A stretch of DNA of 44,049 bases from Rhizobium sp. (GTDB lineage Bacteria; Pseudomonadota; Alphaproteobacteria; Rhizobiales; Rhizobiaceae), in the NCBI GenBank assembly GCA_003501385.1, contig DNPN01000267.1:11712-55760 (forward strand). The letters are read 5' to 3'. Below the pieces are notes generated by a model. It worked only from the letters and a program-made list of their open reading frames with translations, was not told the origin of the DNA and ran no database searches. Shown one piece after another: positions 40,577-44,049 of the stretch (positions are counted from its first letter, which is position 1; every line of letters begins with the position of its first letter). The position numbers and the translations under genes are program-made.

Positions 40577-41134
40577 TCAGCCTTTGTGGTGCTTCTTGTG
40601 AGCTGGCTGGTAAGGAACAGCCGGGCCATTGTCCAAAGACTTTGGCGTTGCTGGCTGCACATAGGCGAGCTTCATCGAGGCAATGGTTGCTCCCAGATTG
40701 ATGCCAAGTGTGCTTTCCAGCGCGATGGGCTGAAGGGCAACGGATCCCTGAAAGCCACCACCGAGCACGTTGACCGCGCCGCCGAAACCAAGCGCTACAT
40801 TGGCACTGGTGCCGCCGTAGCTGCCCTGAAGCGCACCTTCCACCAGATGGCTTGGGGCATAAACGGCCCATGCCAGCTTGCCACCCTGGATATAGCCAAG
40901 ATCAATACCAAACTTGGAGAGCGTGCCCTGATAATGTTCTGGCGGCGCCGAGCTGGTGGGCTTGAACACGCAATCCAGATCGCGGCTGGAGCCAATCACG
41001 GCGCTGATGCCGGGGCTCATTTCGCATTGCAGCATGCCCACTTGAACGGATGCGGCATTCGCGGCGGTGGCGCAGAGCGGAATGGCGACAGCTGCGGCAA
41101 AAGCCGCGCTTGAGAGCTTTGCGAACGATGACAT
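40577..41134 (-). CDS. DUF992 exported protein
   Basis: A 185-residue protein with a signal peptide (SSAAFAAAVAIPLCATAANA-AS) and the DUF992 core: VQVGMLQCEMSPGISAVIGSSRDLDCVFKP, YQGTLSKFGIDLGYIQGGKLAWAV, and a glycine-rich stretch GALQGSYGGTSANVALGFGGAVNVLGGG. The C-terminus is His/Lys-rich (PAHKKHHKG). DUF992 proteins are abundant periplasmic or outer-membrane proteins in Rhizobiales, of unknown function. The start at 41134 follows AAGGAG with six bases spacing. It is transcribed alone, with its own terminator. Confidence 0.88.
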   Translation of the reverse strand: MSSFAKLSSAAFAAAVAIPLCATAANAASVQVGMLQCEMSPGISAVIGSSRDLDCVFKPTSSAPPEHYQGTLSKFGIDLGYIQGGKLAWAVYAPSHLVEGALQGSYGGTSANVALGFGGAVNVLGGGFQGSVALQPIALESTLGINLGATIASMKLAYVQPATPKSLDNGPAVPYQPAHKKHHKG

Positions 41135-41291
41135 AGGGTACTCCTTCATGAATAAGATTCTATCAACTGATTCTATGCCGACGAATCGGGCAGTATCATG
41201 CTGCCCAGACAACGAAACCATTAAAATTTTGTTCCGTCATTGTTGTCGATCAATATCGTCACTTGAAAGTGATCAGACATCGGCCAATTGT

Positions 41292-41903
41292 CTAGATTTG
41301 AACCTGTGCTCTGATGCGTTCGGCAATCGGTGCCGTGAGATAGCGCCTGCGCTGATCCTCCGGCAGAACCTTGAATGAGATGCCGATCATGTCTTTCAGC
41401 AGGATTCGATACTGAGAATAGGGCCTCCACGTGACGTCTGCGCCCGCTTGCAGCCATCCGCCATGCAGCACCCGGCAATAGGCCCCCGGATTTGCTGCCT
41501 TGATATAGCGTTTGGCAAATGTGGCATCCTGCATTGCCGTGGAAAATGTGGGGCAAGGAATACGCGGGCCGCTGACCTCCAGCACAACATCGCCGATCTG
41601 CACGTGATCGCCCACGGCCAGATCACGGTTATCAAGGCCTTCAACCACCAGATTTTCGCCAAATGTCCCTGGCTCCAGCGGGGCACACAGCTGCGTCTGC
41701 CACCAATCCAGCGTCACCGATCCTTCCAGATAAATGGCCTGATCCAGCCCGCCATGGTGTTTACGGTTGAGAATGGCATCGCCTACCAATCCTTGCGCGT
41801 CCACCATCACCGGCCCAGAGACCGCCGTCTTGAAAATGCCGGTCTTATAGCTCTTGCCCGCCAGTTTTTGCGGCTGGCCAAGGCAGATGGCAGTGATTTT
41901 CAT
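41292..41903 (-). CDS. MOSC-domain protein (YiiM-like)
   Basis: A 203-residue MOSC protein, related to the C-terminal domain of molybdenum cofactor sulfurase and to the YiiM family that handles hydroxylamino-purine detoxification through molybdenum cofactor. Motifs are VGDAILNRKHHGGLDQAIYL, PGTFGENLVVEGL, VGDHVQIGDVVLEVSGPRIPC (conserved Cys) and the 3-alpha region at the C-terminus (EDQRRRYL). The start at 41903 (MKITAICLGQ) fits the family; the very long open frame upstream to 42653 is antisense to recR. It is divergent from recR with 57 bases between. Confidence 0.88.
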   Translation of the reverse strand: MKITAICLGQPQKLAGKSYKTGIFKTAVSGPVMVDAQGLVGDAILNRKHHGGLDQAIYLEGSVTLDWWQTQLCAPLEPGTFGENLVVEGLDNRDLAVGDHVQIGDVVLEVSGPRIPCPTFSTAMQDATFAKRYIKAANPGAYCRVLHGGWLQAGADVTWRPYSQYRILLKDMIGISFKVLPEDQRRRYLTAPIAERIRAQVQI

Positions 41904-41960
41904 GGGGTCATCTCGTGTTCTGTGATTCCGTTTGCCCATGATATGGGGTAGACAAGCGCC

Positions 41961-42566
41961 ATGGCAAAGCGAGTCACTGGTCCCGAAATTGAAAAACTCA
42001 TCCAGCTTCTGGCAAAAGTGCCGGGGCTTGGTCCCCGCTCGGCACGCCGGGCGGCGCTGCATCTGATCAAAAAACGTGAACAATTGATGGGGCCTTTGGC
42101 GCAGGCCATGGGTGATGCCCATGCCAAGGTCAAAATCTGCTCCTGCTGTGGCAATGTCGATACCATGGACCCGTGCACCGTTTGCACTGATGATCGGCGC
42201 GACCAATCGGTGATTATCGTGGTGGAAGATGTGTCCGATCTGTGGGCGCTGGAACGCTCTGGTGCGATGAATGTGGCCTATCATGTGCTTGGCGGCACGC
42301 TGTCGCCGCTGGATGGGGTGGGGCCGGATGATCTCAACATCAAGGGCCTGATTGATCGCGTCGCCAAGGGCGGCGTGCGTGAAATCATCATTGCCGTCAA
42401 TGCCACCGTGGAAGGCCAAACCACAGCCCACTATATAACCGATCATCTGGCCGATCTCGGCGTCAAAATCACCCGTCTGGCCCATGGTGTGCCGGTGGGG
42501 GGAGAGTTGGATTATCTGGATGAAGGCACGCTCTCGGCTGCCCTTCGCGCCCGCACGCTGATTTGA
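41961..42566 (+). CDS. recR: Recombination protein RecR
   Basis: A 201-residue RecR, which acts with RecF/RecO in loading RecA at single-strand gaps. The helix-hairpin-helix (LAKVPGLGPRSARRAALHL), the four-cysteine zinc finger (CSCCGNVDTMDPCTVC), and the Toprim domain (IIVVEDVSDLWALE, then YHVLGGTLSPLDGVGPDDL) are all complete. It is normally downstream of dnaX-ybaB; here five minus-strand features intervene (38574-41903). The next gene starts 12 bases after the stop. Confidence 0.95.
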   Translation: MAKRVTGPEIEKLIQLLAKVPGLGPRSARRAALHLIKKREQLMGPLAQAMGDAHAKVKICSCCGNVDTMDPCTVCTDDRRDQSVIIVVEDVSDLWALERSGAMNVAYHVLGGTLSPLDGVGPDDLNIKGLIDRVAKGGVREIIIAVNATVEGQTTAHYITDHLADLGVKITRLAHGVPVGGELDYLDEGTLSAALRARTLI

Positions 42567-42577
42567 GGGAGAAACCC

Positions 42578-43825
42578 ATGGCTCGGAAACGAATAGTGGT
42601 TTTGCTGGCCACGGTGATCGCCTTTTCGGGTGCTTCAGCCCATGCCGAGCCATCCAAAGCCCAAGTCGAAAGCCAGTTCAAAAGCTGGATCGCCAAGGAT
42701 TTATGGTCACAGGCGCAAAAGGTGGGCATTTCCAAAGCGGTGTTTGATCAGGCCATGGCGGGTGTGAAGCTGAATTGGTCTTTGCCCGATTTGATGCCGC
42801 CCGGTTTCCCGCCGCCAAAGGAGCGGCCGCAGACTCAAGCCGAATTCTCATCGCCTGGACCGTATTTCAACGAAGCGCGCATGCAGGCGCTGGCGGCGAG
42901 TGGACGCGCCTTGGCGGAACAATATTCCGGAAGCTTAAAGAAAATTGAAGCACAATATGGTGTGCCGGGGCCGATCCTTCTGGCGCTCTGGGGACGGGAA
43001 ACCGGCTATGGCCGCGCCAAGCTGCCCTATGAGGCACTGGATGTGCTGGCAACCAGCGCTTTCATGTCCACCCGCAAGGAGCTGTTTATCAAAGAGCTTA
43101 TGGATGCCCTGCGCATTCTCTCCAATAAGGATGTGGATGCGGCATCCATGGTCAGTTCCAGCGCCGGAGCGCTGGGCCAGCCGCAGTTCATGCCATCAAG
43201 CTTTTTGAAATATGCGGTGGATGCCGATGGCGATGGCCATCGCAATATCTGGACCTCGGTGCCGGACAGTTTGGCCTCCATGGCCAATTTTCTGGCGCAA
43301 AAGGGCTGGCAGCGAGGGCGCGATTGGGGCTTTGAGGTGACGATTCCGGCCAATGTCTCTTGCGCGCAGGAAGGGCCGGATCTGGCCAAGCCCATGTCCG
43401 CCTGGGTGTCAGCGGGCATTCAGCGTATCTCCGGCAAAGCCTTCCCCAAGGCCGATCTTTCGGCTTCCACCATGATGATGGTGCCTGCTGGCACCCATGG
43501 CCCGCAATTTCTGGTGACGCCGAATTTTTATGTCATCAAGGAATACAACAATTCCGACCTTTATGCCCTGTTCATCGGCAATCTGGCCGATCGTATTGCC
43601 TATGGTGCCAGCGGCTTTTCTGCCCCGTGGGGCAATGTCGGCCATATGCTGCGTTCTGATGTGCAGTCCTTGCAAAACAAGCTGGTGGCCAAGGGCTATG
43701 ATGTGGGCAAGGCCGATGGCTTGCCGGGCTTTAAAACACGCCGCTCTCTGGGGCAATGGCAGGCCAAAGCCGGTTTGACCCCCACCTGTTACCCGGACGA
43801 AAGCCTCAAAGCCAAGCTGCGTTGA
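42578..43825 (+). CDS. Lytic murein transglycosylase, MltB-like with C-terminal peptidoglycan-binding domain
   Basis: A 415-residue exported enzyme that cleaves the glycan strands of peptidoglycan with anhydro-muramic acid formation. A signal peptide covers about residues 1-23 (MARKRIVVLLATVIAFSGASAHA). The SLT3/MltB catalytic domain follows with Glu141 in LWGRETGYGRAK as the catalytic acid, then GALGQPQFMPSSFLKYAVDADGDGH, a conserved substrate-binding segment. The C-terminal 60 residues (VQSLQNKLVAKGYDVGKADGLPGFKTRRSLGQWQ) form a peptidoglycan-binding domain of the PG_binding_1 type. It begins 12 bases after recR with a GAGGGAG site and is probably co-transcribed. Confidence 0.9.
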   Translation: MARKRIVVLLATVIAFSGASAHAEPSKAQVESQFKSWIAKDLWSQAQKVGISKAVFDQAMAGVKLNWSLPDLMPPGFPPPKERPQTQAEFSSPGPYFNEARMQALAASGRALAEQYSGSLKKIEAQYGVPGPILLALWGRETGYGRAKLPYEALDVLATSAFMSTRKELFIKELMDALRILSNKDVDAASMVSSSAGALGQPQFMPSSFLKYAVDADGDGHRNIWTSVPDSLASMANFLAQKGWQRGRDWGFEVTIPANVSCAQEGPDLAKPMSAWVSAGIQRISGKAFPKADLSASTMMMVPAGTHGPQFLVTPNFYVIKEYNNSDLYALFIGNLADRIAYGASGFSAPWGNVGHMLRSDVQSLQNKLVAKGYDVGKADGLPGFKTRRSLGQWQAKAGLTPTCYPDESLKAKLR

Positions 43826-43834
43826 AGACAGCTT

Positions 43835-43937
43835 TAGAGTCTGTCAGGTTCAGATTGAACCAGACAGACTCTAGATTCTTTTGTTTTCGTTTGTCTTTTC
43901 GGGAAAACTGGGTTCCACTTTTCCCTGACAAACTCTA
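43835..43937 (-). repeat. RIME1-like element, complete copy
   Basis: A 103-bp copy, identical to the GH3-inserted copy except at three positions, in the same orientation. It starts ten bases after the lytic transglycosylase stop. The terminal repeats TAGAGTCTGTCAGG and TAGAGTTTGTCAGG agree at 13 of 14 positions. Its palindromes may also serve as the transcription end of recR-mltB. Confidence 0.88.
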
Positions 43938-43978
43938 AAGCCTGTCGCAGTGAATAGGATTCACTGCGACAGGCTTTA
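43936..43978. repeat. Perfect 20-bp-arm palindrome next to the RIME1-like element
   Basis: Two perfect 20-base arms, starting TAAAGCCTGTCGCAG and ending with its complement, around a three-base loop AGG. The first two bases (TA) are shared with the end of the preceding RIME1-like element. It may be a strong terminator or another module of the mosaic repeat. Confidence 0.8.
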
Positions 43979-43992
43979 TCTCTTATTTAGCC

Positions 43993-44037
43993 GCATGTAC
44001 GTTATCGTTTTATTGAGGACAATAAAACGCGACATGC
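43993..44037. repeat. Imperfect long inverted repeat at the window end
   Basis: GCATGT and ACATGC form the outer arms, and CGTTTTATT / AATAAAACG the inner arms, around a GAGGAC loop, with unpaired bases in between. It lies between the preceding palindrome and the next RIME1-like start. Confidence 0.6.
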
Positions 44038-44039
44038 TT

Positions 44040-44049
44040 TAGAGTTTGT
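44040..44049 (+). repeat. Start of a further RIME1-like element, cut by the window edge
   Basis: The last ten bases, TAGAGTTTGT, equal the terminal repeat of the complete elements in the orientation of the 30039 copy. Only the continuation outside the window can confirm it. Confidence 0.5.

Noticed and set aside
41273..41286. Small TCACTT/AAGTGA-type hairpin near the MOSC gene end
   Set aside because: The stem is only six base pairs with a two-base loop and has no T-run, too weak to call a terminator.
41904..42653. Upstream extension of the MOSC reading frame
   Set aside because: It is antisense to recR; the MOSC family N-terminus begins at 41903.
1..44049. CRISPR array, phage or integrative element, tRNA genes
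   Set aside because: No regularly spaced direct repeats, integrase or phage genes, or tRNA-like cloverleafs were noticed; the only repeats are the RIME1-like elements and simple palindromes.

Overview
The window is a stretch of chromosome from an alphaproteobacterium of the Rhizobiaceae (Agrobacterium / Allorhizobium / Rhizobium type). Four things support this. There is a succinoglycan exo gene cluster (exoW, exoV, exoU, exoX, exoY, exoF, exoQ). There is a rhizobial inositol operon with a bifunctional IolC. Copies of a RIME1-like palindromic intergenic element recur. The housekeeping block ffs-dnaX-ybaB-recR has the usual rhizobial neighbours. The species cannot be fixed from the sequence alone. 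Nearly all genes look native, and no tRNA, rRNA, CRISPR array or complete insertion sequence was seen.

Layout. 1-8,936: succinoglycan biosynthesis, with glycosyltransferases and the pyruvyl transferase on the left (exoW, exoV, convergent exoU), then the inhibitor exoX and an AT-rich control region, then the exoY-exoF-exoQ operon for lipid-carrier priming, export and polymerisation. 8,999-16,944: myo-inositol catabolism, with iolG divergent from the RpiR-type regulator iolR, followed by iolC-iolD-iolE-(small membrane protein)-iolB. Two nearly identical candidate operators lie at both iol promoters. 16,950-25,680: a putative singlet-oxygen / lipid-stress regulon built around an ECF11-type sigma factor and its ChrR-like anti-sigma factor. 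Three promoters of the expected type (TGATCC/CAATCC, 16-17 bp, CGTA) stand before the SDR-DUF3833-SDR operon, the FAD oxidoreductase-DUF1365-cyclopropane-synthase-like operon, and rpoE-chrR-DUF2177.

25,681-29,975: a YghU-like glutathione transferase, an unknown small protein, then glpR and glpD with DeoR-type operators. 30,146-32,474: membrane-anchored cytochrome c, kdsB and pheA. 32,517-34,447: a family-3 glycoside hydrolase gene cut in two by a 103-bp RIME1-like element. Removing 101 bp (the element with one copy of a TA duplication) restores one 609-codon frame, so this looks like a recent insertion. 34,687-43,825: nudC, a HIT protein, the 4.5S RNA gene ffs, dnaX, ybaB, a Tat-signal-bearing PLP enzyme, an unknown small protein, a DUF992 protein, a MOSC protein, recR and a lytic transglycosylase. 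The right end (43,835-44,049) is a mosaic of one complete RIME1-like element, two palindromes and the start of another element.

The observations most worth following are the RIME1-like insertion with an apparent TA target duplication, the sequence-defined ECF11 regulon whose ChrR lacks two of the four classical zinc ligands in its anti-sigma domain, the paired iol operators, and the Tat-exported aminotransferase-fold protein.
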